Positions 13,701-28,120 of a DNA stretch of 64,000 nt are shown here, piece by piece (position 1 is the stretch's first letter; each line of letters opens with the position of its first letter). The notes under the pieces are model-generated. The model was not told the DNA's origin. It made no database searches and saw only the letters and a list, made by a program, of their open reading frames with translations. Origin of the DNA: Phoebastria nigripes (Eukaryota; Chordata; Aves; Procellariiformes; Diomedeidae). Location of the stretch: NCBI GenBank assembly GCA_035582835.1, contig JAYKAV010003166.1, positions 1,982,883 through 2,046,882 of the forward strand, in the 5' to 3' direction. The translations under genes and the position numbers were made by a program.

Positions 13701-16700
13701 GTAAGTAAAGTGTATGAGGTCTCACAGCTACAATAGTTTATTAATTTGCCTCGTTAATCTAATTCCCTAGACTCTTTTGGGAAAGATTAAATGAATCATN
13801 TGTAGACAAGAAAAGTCAGCGCAAGGAGAAGAAACGTGGAGGCCTGGCACAGAAAAGTCAAAATTCATTAAAAAATATTGGATAAGTGTTTGTGGTGACC
13901 AGACGCTAAGATAATGAATATTTGTTACTAGGAGGAAAATTCCTCTCTCTTCTGTGTATAGGTGGGGAACCCTATGGAAACCCCACGTAAGACTAAAAAT
14001 GAGCACAGTTTACAAAGATGTCTGCTCTGTGTGAAGCTGGGAACCACGGCTTGCTGAGGGGATTTCTGTTACATGTGTGGATGGGTGCCTCTGTGCTTCT
14101 GTTTTCTTAAGTACAGATATGGCTTTGCAAAGAAAGACCCAGAATTACGACGTGTGAAAAGCAAAATGCTAAAACAAACCTCGTGGTAGGTCACCGCAAC
14201 CCCTGGTAGGTCAGATGTGAGATAATCTTCCCTTGTGTACCCCATCAGTTATGTGTGTGGCCAAGGCCACAATTAATACTTTGATATTTTCTATAAATCA
14301 AACTGGGGAAAAGATTTGCTTTCAGATTTTTGGTAATAAAAATTTTCCCAAGTCACATACTTCAGCAGAAATTCTCAGAAATAGGCTGGAAGCTGTCTTC
14401 TGATGAAGAGCTTAAAGGCAGGTTCCCAAGTCCTATTTACCTGATTCTTAAAGGCAGTTGAGACACTTGACTAAGAGATGGCTTTCAGGGTTTGACCCTT
14501 AACCATGCAGAGGCACTGGGGAGACCTGGAGCAGAGTAGGGTTCTAGGGATTCTTCCAACCAGGGGTTAACCTTTGCTTTGTGTAAATGGGCATTTCCAA
14601 AAACATCATGCAGAATGTGCAGAGAACAAATTTATAGGGTCAGCCTCCCTATTTTCTCCCACAAAATAGGCTCTCTTTTAGCAGTTGTTATGTTTAGCTG
14701 TTTTGCATGACTGAATTTCCATTCCCCAACTGCACGTGATGTCCCAGCTTGGAACTGCCATCAGTTTGACACTTTAAAAGGACTGCTCTCCCCTAGACTT
14801 CAGAGAATTCAGATTATAGCTTGTCAGATAACTCCCATCCCTGGTGCAGACTGCAGCTCAGTAGTTTTTCTCCCTTTGCTCTAGTAGAAACCATTTGAAC
14901 AACCCTATGAAAACCAGGTCCTGTACTGGCTCCACAGGAGACAATTAACCCAAGACAAGGGTCAAGATCTGGTCCTAATGTCTTCAGGATTTAATAATCC
15001 TTTCATCATTATCACACTTTAAAGGCCATTAACTGTTTAGTTCAGCTCATTTTCAGAAAGTTTCCAGCCCAACTGCCATTATCTGCCTTATCTAAATTGA
15101 ACATCGCTATCATTTCTTACTCAGGCATCTTAGAGGGTATTGATCATGGACCATCTCAACTTCTGCTGCAAGATACGTAGTACCTGAAAATAATTCAAGN
15201 GGACCTTTCTGGGATAGATCCTTCTTTCATTAGGAAACCTGTGGACGGGATGAAGCATTCGTCAGACCCCATATTCAAAATGAGCCTAGGGGGGCAAGGA
15301 GAACAGGTAAATTTAAAGCAGGTTATCCCAGCATTAAATGGCTCAGGCCACCAACATGGTCCTGCAGCAACAGAGCGGGGAGGATGGGGGAAAATACCTG
15401 GACAAGTCCCCGTCCCTTCACAAAATTTGGGCCTGGCTAGAAGATATTTTGTCCATCAGACACCAGCCAATTTCCTGAGCAAGTGCAATCCAGGCCCACC
15501 AACCCCTAGCCAGGCGTCTGCAGTGATGGGTGACTGCCCGTTCCTCTTAGTTTTTTGGGGTTTGTGCACAAGAGGGATCGGTGATGCATGTATAAATGGG
15601 CAACAGCCTGGGTTTTGGCTTATAGATAGCCCTAGTGGTGGTCACACAAATGTCATTGCTTGCTCTTTTGCATGCTCTGGTCCGGTGCTGGGAGTGCGCA
15701 GGCTGGATCCATCCCCGGGCGTGCAGCGGCAGACAGGCAGTGCCTGTCCGCTTGCTTCCCAGGCAGTGGTAGGGCCGTACGCCTTCAACCATCACTGATT
15801 TTCACTAAACTGCTGGGAACTGCACATGGTTTGAGCATCTCCCTGTGTGTCAGCCACCTGAAGTGGGCAGCATGTCCAGAAGCCACCCGAGGTGAGCAGC
15901 GAGCCCAGCGACCGGCAGGCAGTGGGATTTCCTTGGGAAATCAGGCTAGAAAACAACCTGGCTGTAAATAAACTCTCTCTGAACAGATGAAGGCTGTAGC
16001 TCCACATTCTCCTAACCGGCAACCTGAATGACTGTCAGCATCAGCAAAGGCCACGCGGTTGCCAGGTCAGAGTCCAGCCCTGCCTGCTGCTGCCTGCTAG
16101 ACACGTCAGCAAAGCCTTCCTGCCACCCCGGCATCCTTCTGCTTTGCTCTCCCTCAGCCGTCCCGCTTTCTTCCCCTATGAATAAAACACAGGTATTTCC
16201 TGGAACATTTTTAAGGCTTTTACTTTGCAGAGATCAACTTTTTCCCCTGCACGAAGCCAGCCGCGTTTTAAGAGGTTGGCTATGCCATGCAGGAGTGTAT
16301 TTATTTCCACGCAGAACCAATGGGATCTGCCCTCGCCTGCCTCGCGCTCGGTGTTTTGTGCAGCTGCGCCAAGCTGTGGTTTGAAATGTTGCATCTACTT
16401 GACTGTCCCAGCCTTCTGCNAGGGATTTTAGTATTTTCTTTTACATTTCTCTGCTGCAGCAGCAGCAGCATGCTGGATTTCTGATCAGCCCAGTGAAGGG
16501 CAGGCAAGGTGCAAGGAGTGTTTGGGNGGCCACCCATGGCATTTGGGAGACTGAGCCTGGACGGAAGGGGTTGGTGCAGGGTCTCAGAGAGACNCCGTGC
16601 CATGTCTGTCAGACACCTGGGGACATTTATTACTGCCGAGATCCCTGAGAAGGAGCACTTGGCACGGGGCAGGTGGGCATCGGCTGCCAAATTGTAATCC

Positions 16701-19700
16701 CTGCCGTGGCAGCGACTCCATGATGAGTTTTANGGTAATTTATTTCTCCCTCTGCTCTAACCCACATAAAGGGGATATATGATTCACTAACAGAGATCCC
16801 AAAACTGGAGAAGTTTAATAGCTTCAGCAGAAGAATCAGCCTTAAGTTTGTCTCTACCAAATACACAGCAGTGGTCAGAAACATCATTTAACTGCACGTC
16901 CCATGGCCCACGGGGAGCCCTGCGTCCTGCTGCATCCACGCCTCCCTCACCCGGCTCCCCGCTCTCTCCCGCTGCATTAATCAGACCTTTTCCAAAGACA
17001 TTTACTAGCTCTTTCCCCGTTCAAAATCCTAAAATAATTGTCAGTAGCTATTTAAAGCCCTTCACAGACTGGCGCACCACGGGTACAAACAAAACCCTTC
17101 TGGCTCAGCCCAGCCTGGCTGTTTATAAACAGGACACAAAAAAGGACAGTCACATTGCCCAGATAAGCACAGAGACTCCTGCTCATCAAGAACGGCCCCG
17201 GAGGTCTGCATGGCAAAACCCATGGGTCACGCAACTGCACTTTATTAATCTGCCTAGGTCACAGCCAGAACAGGCATCACAGGTTTAGGTAATGCTTGCT
17301 GTCCCTGGAGACAGTTGCAGCTTAATTGATGAAAATACTTCTTTGAACACACCTGGGCAGCAACGCAAGGGAAGAGGACCTCTACNTCTTTTTGTGGTTT
17401 GTGGGATGCTGCAGTGCTGCTGCAGGGGTGCAGCCTGCAGGAAAATACAGCGAGGCTGCTGGGTGCAGTCGATCAGCAGCACTGGGCTTTGTGTCCGGAA
17501 AGGGAACATGAAGACATAGGCACGGAAAACAAGCAAGCCGTCTGAGTGAGCCACAGAGGCATCCGAGCTGTAACTCTGGCCAACGGTTTACTGCAGAGTT
17601 TAATAAACCATAAAACAGATTGCAAAAAACTTTTTGCAAATTGAAAGGGAAATTAGAAATACAGAGAATTTCTTGCCACAAATACTATGCAGCACACAAA
17701 TGTCAGCAGAAAATCTTCAAAGTGGGAGTAAGGTCATTCCTATAAATAAATCATCCTGGCCCTGAGGAGCCCTACGGAGCTTCCCGGGAAATATGCATCC
17801 CAGCAAATTGGATCTAGCCTGANAGAGGAGACAGGTAATGACCGCTCCTTTCAATGCTGCAGGAACTGAGAGTTTAAATGGGACCAACAATAGCTACTCC
17901 ATTTTTCAATCTCTCTGATGAATAATGCAGTGCATTCAATAAGACGATGGGCAATGTGTTCCAACCGATATCGAATACCAGCGGCGCTTGCGGTCCCAGG
18001 ACTGCCTGTTCATTCAGAGAATAAAAGCAGAGATGGATCCAATTAACATGAGTTGGATTTGCACACTGGGGTGCACTGGGGTGCACACGTGCAGCATCTG
18101 GCACATTTAGCCAGGTGGGCATCTAGTGCCCATGTGCAACTGCGTGGCTGGACCTGAATATCAAACCTTACATAGGCAATCATGCAAATACCTGCTATAC
18201 AGCAATGAGCAGAAGAAAGTGCACTAAATTACTTCCATCCAACCTTATGGCACACCGTACAGGCATGAGCCNATCAAATAGGCAATCTTTCTGCATGGCT
18301 CAAGGACCAACAAAGAGGCAGCTGCTTTGGTGGGTCCGTGTCTGAGAATTTCTCTGAAAACAAAAATAATCAGCTGGCAGATTGGGTGCCACGCAGGAGG
18401 CAATGTCCAAGCCACAGAAAAACATTACATGGGTCACATGGGATGAGTAGCCCAGGGCTACGTGGTCTGGGTTTGGCTGCGTGGCATGCTGTGCCACTGC
18501 TGTGAGGAAAAGTCATGCGTGGGTGAAAGGAAAAGGTAATATGTAGGGAATCATCTGATTATGTGTTTTAATATTTATGCATTGCAGAGCTTACTATAAA
18601 CTATTTTGCAAGCAGAAATTTAAATGCTGAAGAGAGAAAGCATTAGGGCTAATGCAAGCGTTGAGTCGTGCAGGGTTTGCATGTCTTGTGATCGACTTCC
18701 ATGGCCATTACACTGAAACTACTTGCTGTTCTTCCGGAAAATAATTGGATTTGAAAAGAATAAACCATAATTATTTTTTAAAGTACTATTACTCCATCCT
18801 CATCCTAAAGCTTCTGCTTACCTTCAATAGCACAGATCAGATCCACGCAACACCATTTAACCTCAACCCACTTTAAAATATTAANCCTTATGCACGGCAC
18901 AGCATTATTATCCCCTTTCCAGGGCTGGGGAGAGCGTGGCAGGGAGATGGGCTGTGGCGAGCAGGGGGCGATGCACTAAAACCCCTCACTCCCAAACTCC
19001 CACCGAGTGCTAGCTCTTGCCCAGGCTGAGCAGAGAAAGCGGGACAGGGGCAATGATGTGCTGGGCAGAGCAGGGGGCTGGGGCAGGAACGAGCTCACTG
19101 CTCGGCTCCTGGGGGAAATCCAGGAAGGTGGCACCACCCCAGCACACGGGAAGCTGACCAAACCCATTACGAGGGAAAAAGGCTCTTACTATAATTTCTG
19201 CCCTGTTTGAGAAAAAAAATAAGCGTGTTACAACATTCTCGTGGTAAAATTATCTGTGCCATTTTTTCAGTTATCATAAAAAAATAGCTACACTGGGATG
19301 CTAATCAACCTCTGATTTTAATTATTTTGCTTTGGAAAAGAGAAGGGATGGGGACGGTTTCCAAATGAGAGGCAACTGCATTAAAAGAGGGAACATGTTC
19401 TTTGTGATTATTTTTCATAAAGGATGTGAATGGTTGATTAACCTGAAAATACATCAAGAAAGGTTCACTTTGGGCTGAAAAGGCTTTTCTCTCAAAATTT
19501 CTCAAAAATAGTTTAAATAGAAAATTTTTGATCAATAGCCAGTTCAGATTTCATAATGAACTCAACTGAAAATGGGTGGTAGATGCATTCGCATCCTACA
19601 GTAGCATTAGATGGATGAAGCAACCTCCTCCCTAACTTCCCACGTCTTATCAAACCCTGTGCAATCAAGAGATGTTGCCAGTAGCAACGATGAGCGTTTC

Positions 19701-19950
19701 ACCTGTTCGAAGGTCTCTCTCTCCTTTGCTTTAGCTGCTTCCTGGGCCCTGATCCTGCTGCACGTGGCATATCGCCAACAGCTCTGCACTTCACCATCCA
19801 TCCTTCCTTTTCCACCGGGCGTGCAACTGGAGCTCCCTGGAGCCCACGGGGGCTGGTTCAGACCTTTACAAGATGCCTGGGCACTGCATTTCATGCTGTG
19901 CTCATTTGGCAGCTCAGTAAAGCCAAGTCCCTGACATCAGGCTAGAATGG

Positions 19951-20080
19951 GACGGGCTAATTCAGTTGTAAGGGACCTACAGTGATCATCTCGTCCAACT
20001 GCAATGGGATGGTATGGGTCAGTCCAATAAAATTAAGGAGCTCCAAGAAGAGACTGAGTGAAGCTGCCCAGGGACTCAGT
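19951..20080 (-). repeat. CR1 LINE fragment, old subfamily
   Basis: The segment near 19,960-20,000 reads ATTCAGTTGTAAGGGACCTA, then CAGTGATCATCTCGTCC, then AACTGC. This matches the inverted 3' region of older CR1 subfamilies (TTGGAAGGGACCTACA, then ATCATCTAGTCCAACTGC). The terminal octamers are lost and similarity fades after about 20,080, so both edges are approximate. Confidence 0.7.
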
Positions 20081-22810
20081 AGCTCATCCGTCCTTCTAGT
20101 TATGAAATCACAAACTGCCAGGTCACATTCTGGAAACAAATGTAAAGAGGGAGTGCATATATCTTTCATCAGACATAAGCCAAGCGATGTAGGGACCTTA
20201 CCTTCCCAGCTGTGGCCAGCAGCCAACCTTCAGTCTTCGTGTCTTCAAAAAGATCCCATTCCCTCGTGTCCAAAATACTTATCTACTCACCCCAGTCTGT
20301 TTCACCGAGTGAAACATTTTCTGAAGATTTTATTAAAATGTAGAAAACAAAGTGAAAACTGCAGCTGGGATTTTTAGTGAATAAATGTTAATAATTTTAA
20401 ACATTTTTTAAAAATTAAGCTGTTCTATTTAAAAAAAAAAAAGAAAAGAAACAACAAACCACCAAAACCCTCATCCATTTTTACCAGTGAATCTTCTCCA
20501 CGAATACGCTTCGCGCTCCTCCAGCCTCCCCCCAAGGGAAGACAGCCAAAGCCTTGCTGCAGACAGCAGTTGTCAAGACAGTCTCTGATTTAAATAGGGG
20601 CTAGGTCATTTAATGCTCTACAGATGGTAAACAGCACATTACATTTCACCGGGAGATAAGCTGGCAGATGCTGCCGACGGGCCGGCAGCAGCGGGCAGGC
20701 TGCCACGTCGCGCCGCGGCCGCGCTNGGCTCCATGCACCCTCCGGAGTCAGCACCCAGCGAGGACCCAGCCTGCTTCTCCTTGGGGACCTCTCCTGCGCA
20801 TCCCAGCTCTCCATCTTTGCAGTCTTTCTGTTATTAATCAACTGCATCGTTCATCTGGCCAGACTGCAATATAGGCTGTCAACACCAGCTCTTCCTAAAC
20901 ACTGCTTGGTTTTCCTCAAGGTCTTATCTATGCATAAAACATCCTGAAAGACAGAGACCAAAGGGGTGATAAATGTGCTGATCTGCTCTTCCAGCACCTG
21001 CTAAAGTTGCGCTCAACTTTATTCTATTTAGTACTTTTTGGGTTCTCTCACCTTCCCCTGAAAAAACATTTTTTGGCTTGTTATTCTGAATTCATTTGTG
21101 AAATGACAACTTTGAAAGACTTGAGTCAGTGCCTTTTGTAACTGTAACTAAAAAAAAAAAAAAGAGTAGATGAAATATCTACAGAGAAGTTTGATGCAGC
21201 AAAAAGAGCATCAGCACAATAGCAGGTGTCAGTCTGTGAAAGTATTTCTGGAAAAGGGAAAGTCACAGAGTGTTCGTATTAGAGACGTTTTGATTATAAT
21301 TCCCCCCCACAATGACTGTGCAGTTACAGCTAAGAATTATTCAAAGGTATTAAAAGTGATCATTGCCAAAAAAATAGAAATAAAGAAAACGTAAGGCAGA
21401 CCAGCACCTTCTGTCAGGTGAGGTACTGGGCCACCAGTTATCCACCTGCGTAAGATAATTGTGTTGTATCCATGAAATGCTATATCTAACGAGCCTACAA
21501 ACGTGGCTGGAGTTTGCCACTGTTGGGCATTCCCTTTAAAGCGTTTATATGCTTTTTTCCAGATGACATGCAAGGGTTCTCTATCCTTGGGCTCCTCTTT
21601 CAGAAACTAAATCCCCTTTTTCACTTGGCAATACTCTGCCAAAATGCAGTCCTCTGATTGCTGCTGGTCAGCGTGTCATGGAAACGTTCCCCCTTTCTTC
21701 GCACAGGATTTCTTTTAAAAATGCTATTTTAAAGGAAAAATAAAAAGGCATAATTACGAACAGAAGCCAGTGGAATAAAAATGGGGTTACATATGCAGAG
21801 NATACCCTCAAAGATCTGCTCGGTCCGTCCCTCCTGAGGCAGTCTNTGATGATGAATGGGACTTTGAGAGCGGCGGCTCTGGGCAGCTCACAGGACCACG
21901 TTTCTCCGATTCCAACACTGTGTTGCAAAGCCAGACTTTGGATGCTCACTCTGGTACGAGTGAAGTCTGTTTCCAATGTGACTTACCTCTGTTGTGGGAG
22001 CGACCGAGGTCCATGAACACAACTCGCGCTCACTCCTGCACACCCCAAAGGTCTCCCATGAAGAGCCATGGAAATCNTTTGCCTTGCCATGCCGAGCGCC
22101 GTAGCTCTGTGCTCCTCGCCCTCAGCGGGGCTTTCTTCTCCCTCGCTACCCACTGTCTGAAGACGATTCCTGCAAACCCTTTCAGCTCTGCCTGGATGTC
22201 TTCAAATCTTCCCCAGGTGCTCTTCAAGTTTGGAAGTACTTCAGAGGAACGGTTCGTGAGGAGTGGGTTGCATGAGGTTTGNCCATGGGTGAGCAAAGCC
22301 CAGCTGGTCCAGAGGGTTGAGCCGAGCCCATTTCTGCCGAATTCCCTGCACTGGAATTGAATCATCATTCAGTGGAGAAAATTAGAAAAGAGCCAGCTGC
22401 ATCCTGCTCTCTGCCTGGCTCGCAAGCTGTGGCTAACTTAATTTCACCCAGCCATGCTCGGAGCCGCGGGTCGGCTTCCCTGGTCCAGATCTGCGCCTTT
22501 GCCCCCAGCCCGCACCAGCGTAACCCGTCACTGCCGTGCGGGAGATGAGGCTTCCCAGCAGACTCCAAAGGATGCTACTGCATCTCTGCATCCCGCACGA
22601 GGACCTAAGCATGCAGACATATGAGGCGGCATGGTCCGTGTTGCTCTGAAAAACCAAAATGTTTATCTTCCTTTGCCCATTGGATAGGCTTCAAGGCCTC
22701 CAACTGAAGCCATTGTAGCTGCTCCCCAGCTCTTTTATGAGTTTTCCAGCCAACGCAGGCTTAAGCTGTGATCCAGGCAGTGAAAAAGAAAAGAAACATA
22801 AGCACAGATT

Positions 22811-22919
22811 TAAAAAAAAAAAAAAAAAACAAAACAAAAACAAAAAACAAAACAAACAAACAAACAAAAACCAAAAAACAAAAAACCAACCAAAAACCCA
22901 AAACAACCCCAAAAAACCA
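22811..22919 (+). repeat. A/C-rich simple repeat (AAAAC/AAAC)n
   Basis: About 109 bases contain almost only A and C on the plus strand. The tract begins as a run of about 18 A and decays into irregular AAAAC, AAAC and AACC units. Open frames across it encode only Lys/Asn/Gln-rich or Phe/Leu-rich low-complexity peptides and are not genes. Confidence 0.95.
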
Positions 22920-25158
22920 CATTAGCCATTTCAGGCTTTTTACTAAATCAAGACAAATAAGTATAAAGAGAATGAATACAAACCCTTGTGGGGAGAAGCT
23001 CTTTAATAGATAGGTGAAATCTCTCTGAAGTAGCTTTGCTATCCCACACAGCTTCACTAAACAGGGTAGTAAGGGCGTTCACTGAAGCTATCTCCAACAC
23101 AGTCTCTTCCATTGCCTCCAAAACCATAGATGAGTTTCTCCTGAACACTACCAGTCCACCACTGATAATCCTGAAACCTGCAAAAAACTTTGGGCAAGTT
23201 ATCAAACACCAGAACAAACCTCTCATCTCTTGCTTTGCAGCTAGCAAATGCAACTTCAAAACAGTATTCATCAAGAAAATCGATTTTTCAGTGTTCCTGT
23301 TCTCATCTAGAGCTAAGATGGCACTTTGGACTTGAGCAGATAATTTTAATACTTGAGTCTTTCACTCTCATCCTAATAAAATTGCAACACCCTGCAGCCA
23401 CAATGTATGCTGTAACCCATTCCGGAGATAGATAAAAAACATCCCAGAGATCAGTTCCATCTACAAAATTTATCCAAAATAATTACATGGACCCGAAGTC
23501 CTATAAACACATTGCATCATCAGCTGGTGACACGCAAAATTCCACCTCCTTGCTAGAAACTGGCTTGAATGCAGTTCAGCAGCTCTGATAGATCACTCAT
23601 TAGTCAGAAAAACCCTCAAAGTTAAAATAAATCAACTTTCCTCATGTATTTATGAGGGTCATCCAACTTGTTGGATGTAAAACTTTACCAGAAAGCAGTC
23701 TGAGAGCTGCCAGTGAGTCCTGAGTTGGCTTTAAAACATATTTGCTACCACAATCTCATACCCAGGAGCCCTGTCGATACCATCATAGTGATCCATAAAT
23801 AGAAATAAATGAAAAATCCTCAAACTCTTCCAATTCAGAAACAAAATTTGTGGCACCACTTTCAGCTGGATGCTAGAAAAAAAAAGCACAGTCCCATGTG
23901 TTTGGAGAAAATTCAGGTTTTGAATGCGTTGGTTCACTGGATTATGTTAGTTACCAAACCCAACTGGAGCCGGCAGCTGAAAGGCATGACCGGGGTAGGC
24001 TGCCCTTCACAAATTAACTCACTTTCTCTTAAAAACATCCTGGCAACCAACATCCACTGCCCCTGCAAGATTTCTTCCTGCTCCTTGAGCACGTCAGTCT
24101 GCTGTTGTAGTGGAGGTTGGTACGGATTTTGTTTTGGAAAACAAAAATATTCCTTGAACATTTACCAGCAGACAGGAGTTGTGAGACAGATCAGCATCGG
24201 GGTCACCCCAGGCGAAGAGCGCCTTATCCCAAGTCCACGTTCAAAGTGTGCAAGCTATTTGCAACCTCCTGCGGTTGATCTCCAAATATAGGCCCTGATT
24301 CAGTGAGACACCCTGGCACGTGTCTCCCCTCAAGTATACAAACTGTCCCATCACAGCGTGCGGTGTAAGGTGAAGCTTGTGATTCGGTGTTTTCCCGAAG
24401 CTGGTATCCAGAGACGCCAGCCCTGCTCCCGCTCTCCTTTCGGCCAGGGAAAATTCAGATGGAAAACAATTATGCAGAAGAGGGATGGAGCTGGCCTGGG
24501 ATTTTTGCAAGCATCCCTGGCTCAGGCAGCCTCGGTGGGACATGTGAGAGCAGAGGGTAAAGCTTTGCTTGCTGCAGTTCCCCGGGAGGGAAGGTCACGT
24601 TTGCCAGTGGGATTATTTTCCTCCCATCCCAGACGCACACACCNTTCAATTCGCCATCGCCGCTTCGGATGCGCGTAACAGCCCGACGAGTAACTGGGAT
24701 AGCACAGCTGATGCTGGGAAGGCAAAACCAAACACAGCCCCACCAGTAAAAATATGCTGCAGGGATGGCCTGAGGCCATCTCTCGGACTCGGAAGCAGAG
24801 AGCTTTCTTATTTTCGGAGCATTTTACACAAATGGCACCCTGGCTCAGAGAAGCAATGGCAGAGAGGGTTGGGTGGAGGAGCCAGGCTCCATCACGGTGG
24901 CAGCCCTGACCCCTGCCTCGCTGGGAGCACTGGTTTAGCAGATGAGCGTGTTAAGAGAAACATGTCTTACTTTATATCCCAACTACTATTTCCCCTTCTC
25001 TGGGGGTGAGCACCCCGCCATGGGGGCATTTCCCCCGGGATGCAGCTGAGTCACTGCCAGGATGGACCCAGAAAGCCAGGGGCCATCCCGGCAGAAGTGC
25101 CTGGGGGCCTCCNCACGCCCTCGGGGAGCTCTTTCGGGGGCTGAATAAGTGCGAGCAC

Positions 25159-25174
25159 TTTTTTTTTTTTTTTT
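25159..25174 (+). repeat. Poly(T) tract, 16 T
   Basis: A homopolymer T run in otherwise unique sequence. A second T tract of similar length lies at about 25,363-25,378. Confidence 0.9.
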
Positions 25175-26440
25175 AAACGGGGGTGAGTACTGCTGTGTGC
25201 ACTCAAAAAGGATTTTTAAAAATCACCTTCTGGCAAATGCACCCATCACCCATCAGCAGGAGCTGGCCATTCGGAGAACAGGTTTCTTGGAAAATCAGGG
25301 TCTGTTCCACTTCCACACAGGTGCTCTCACAAATCCTGCAGGAGGAATTTTAAAGAAAGGGATTTTTTTTTTTTTTTTCTTCTTTTAAATGACTGAGTTC
25401 TGGTGTTTTAGGCTGACTCTCTGTGTCCATGCCATCAAGAACCTCCCACTCCCCCGAGGTATTTCAACAATCCTAGCTTAAGTATCCTGCTTCAGTAAAG
25501 GAAGATACCAATATTTGCAATGCATTAAAGCATTGTAGAAAAAAACACCCATAAAACAAAGAACACACCCAAAACCACAAAACCAACCCTACTCAGGACC
25601 CTCACAGCATCCCCGGTAAGCAGGTCAGAGCTGTTAGCAGGTGAACAGAAACAAACCGAGATTCAGCCATGCCCTCAGACCGCTGGGAGTGAGCTTGAAA
25701 TACAAACTCCTGGCTGTCATTTCTGTGCTTGCACAAAAAGCAGCAGAGTGCACACTGGGATGGAGCCTGGCTTCGGTCTGCTCCACGATTTATCTCATTT
25801 GGAAAGCATGCACAGTGCTGTCCTGCAAGGAGAAATATATGCCCAGCAGTACACAGCCGTCACGCAGAAGAGAGCAAGATATCTTTTAAACCAACAGCAG
25901 AGCACTTGCACTGCTGCCCATCCATGTATGACGGCATTCAGGCACCCAGGGCCCGGCAGACAAAAGCGAGGGCAGAGGATGCCAGCGGTGTCATGGTAAC
26001 AACGGTGGGATGCTCCCTCCGTGCTCAGCATCACCCATGCCACCGCGGGGAATTGCTGTTTCATGGCCTCGCTCCCCAAACCTGCCTGTTGCCACTGCGG
26101 CAGGAAAATAAGATCGTGGCAAGGCTGCGTGNGGCCAGGAGAGACCTGGGTGGGATGACCATGCTTGGAAGCAGGAGGTGAGACACAACTAGCAGGACAG
26201 CGTGCACAGGAGATGCCAATCCCACGGCAACGAGCCTNGCAGCACAGCCGGGGCACTGCTCCTGCCCAGCAGCAGCAGCATGGCCAAAGACAGGGTTGAT
26301 GGCCAAGTCCTCAGCAGACCTGGCGTGACCCCTCTCAAGCCTCTACAGGGACAGAGGTGGAAGGCTAAATTGCTCTGTGTTCAATGTTGGAGAAAGAGAC
26401 ACTTTTTGCCTTTGAGCCTCTTACGGTAAATATCACACAT

Positions 26441-26451
26441 CCCCCCCCCCC
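26441..26451 (+). repeat. Poly(C) tract, 11 C
   Basis: An uninterrupted C run in non-coding sequence. Confidence 0.9.
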
Positions 26452-28120
26452 AAGACACGGCACATGCATTCAGGTTAAGTGCTTGGGAAGAAGTAGTGTG
26501 ATGCAAGCCCGCTGCTGCTGCAAGCAGTGCTCCCTCCTTCCCTCATTGCATGGGACCAGCAAGGTTGTTGATGGGGGGTTTTGTGCAGAAAACTGGCTTG
26601 AGAACAGCTGGTGGTGGCCTCAGCCAGCCCCGCGGTGGGAGAAGGCTCCAAAAGCCTCAGTCACGGGGAAGGCATCCCACCGCGTCCCCTTGGGCATCTC
26701 CCTGGCACCTCCCAGGATTAGGAAGCAATTAGCTAAAACTGAAGTTAAAGACACTGCGTACAAGGACGCTGGATTTTCAGAGCTTGCCTGGCTCAGGGCA
26801 CAGGAGCAGGGCTCCCAGNTTAAAGAGAAAAGCCTGTTTTTTCAGCTCCTGCACGCCGGGTGGATGTCAGCACCGNGAGGCTCTTGGCCAACAGCTCNCC
26901 TCCATCACCTGTGCTGAAAGCAGGAGAAAATCTGCGTGTGCAGCCTGGTGCCGGTAGCCAGTCGGCTCATCCTGGAGGAGCAGCAGGGCCGAGAAGGGAA
27001 GGTTGTTCTGGGGAGATCTGGGAGACTTCATTACTCACAAAGCAGCGTCCGTCTCCTGTAAAAATAGCAGGCACCCTCCCATNTTCTGTAAGTGTGACAA
27101 AAAATAAAAAAAATTTAAAAAAAAAATTAAGTTTTGGAGCAGATACAAGTCTGACTATGCAAGGCTAGAAAAGATTGCATGAGTGACAGTTCTCAGAAGA
27201 AAAAACTAAAAGGAAAACTCTTCTTGCTGCCACTAAAAGCTCAGGCTGTTGCCATCGGATGTTTCAATTCATGTTTTGGCACCGGCACCCTCCTGAGCTC
27301 CTGCTTGGGCCACCTCAGTGGTGGATAAAGCCGCGTCTTTATAACCCTAAAGGCTCAGCTGCTGCTCCAACAGCCACTTCATAAAAGTGCATATATGTGC
27401 AAAAAAGCACAGTCTCTGTGCTGTTAAAGCTGGCTGGTAGAGGTGCACCTGGTAGCAGCAAAAACATCACTTTGCAAGCAGGAGTCCCTCTGAGTTACAC
27501 ACGACATATTTCTTTCCATCTGGAAATGTTACTGGGTTTTGTTACCTGAAATTTAAAATTAAATTTTGAAGGTATTTTAAATGAAAAAGGAATGAAGACT
27601 CACATTTTTGCAGGTGATTGAAAAAAACTAGGTTGCAAAACTCTGAGATATGCCCCTTTCTAAAAGGGAATTAAGGTATTGGTGAGTCCTAAAAGACTCA
27701 CTCGCTCCTCAAACGAATAAGGAATAAAGCCTAAGAGGAAATAAAAATAAACAGAGAGGCTTGAATTTAACTCAGCATTAATAAAGCTTTAGAAAGGATA
27801 AGGTTAAGCTTGAAAAACACATTTAGTTTGATTCAGCAGCTTGTTTGGGTTTTCCTTTGAACTACAGAGAGCTGGTAACAGAGCGCTCTGTTTGCAGTAT
27901 CACCAGGCTGGTCCAGCGGCCGCGGGCAGGGCGAGAGCCGGCGGCTCACGAAAAGCAGCCGGCAAAGCGGCACCATACGGCTGCAGGTGGGACGGGCACT
28001 CGCTTGTACCGGGTGGATGGAGCTCTGTTCCCATGTGCTTTGGGTTGTGTGAGTGACTGCGATGAACGTGCATTAGCCTGAAAGGAAAGGACAACTGAAA
28101 CCAAAAGTAATTCTGCATCT

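Larger units (their letters stand above)
8126..19950. other. Non-coding stretch, no gene recognised
   Basis: This is unique sequence of moderate GC content that becomes richer in GC from about 11,000 onward. Open frames occur (for example 15241-15798, plus strand), but none shows a known domain, flanking splice signals or a repeat. Two long A tracts (10530-10550 and 10717-10744) and a short CAG run near 16,458-16,470 are present. I see no promoter-like CpG cluster. Confidence 0.6.
20081..28120. other. Non-coding stretch, no gene recognised
   Basis: This is unique sequence with local GC-rich pockets near 20,660-20,780 and 27,910-27,975, several homopolymers and one long A/C-rich simple repeat. 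The GC pockets are short and lack a nearby first exon that I can recognise. Open frames in this region carry no familiar domain. Confidence 0.55.

Noticed and set aside
15241..15798. 185-codon plus-strand open frame, the longest in the first 37 kb
   Set aside because: It has no recognisable domain, an unusual Gly/Pro/Ser composition, no splice or promoter context, and it lies in moderately GC-rich sequence where stops are rarer.
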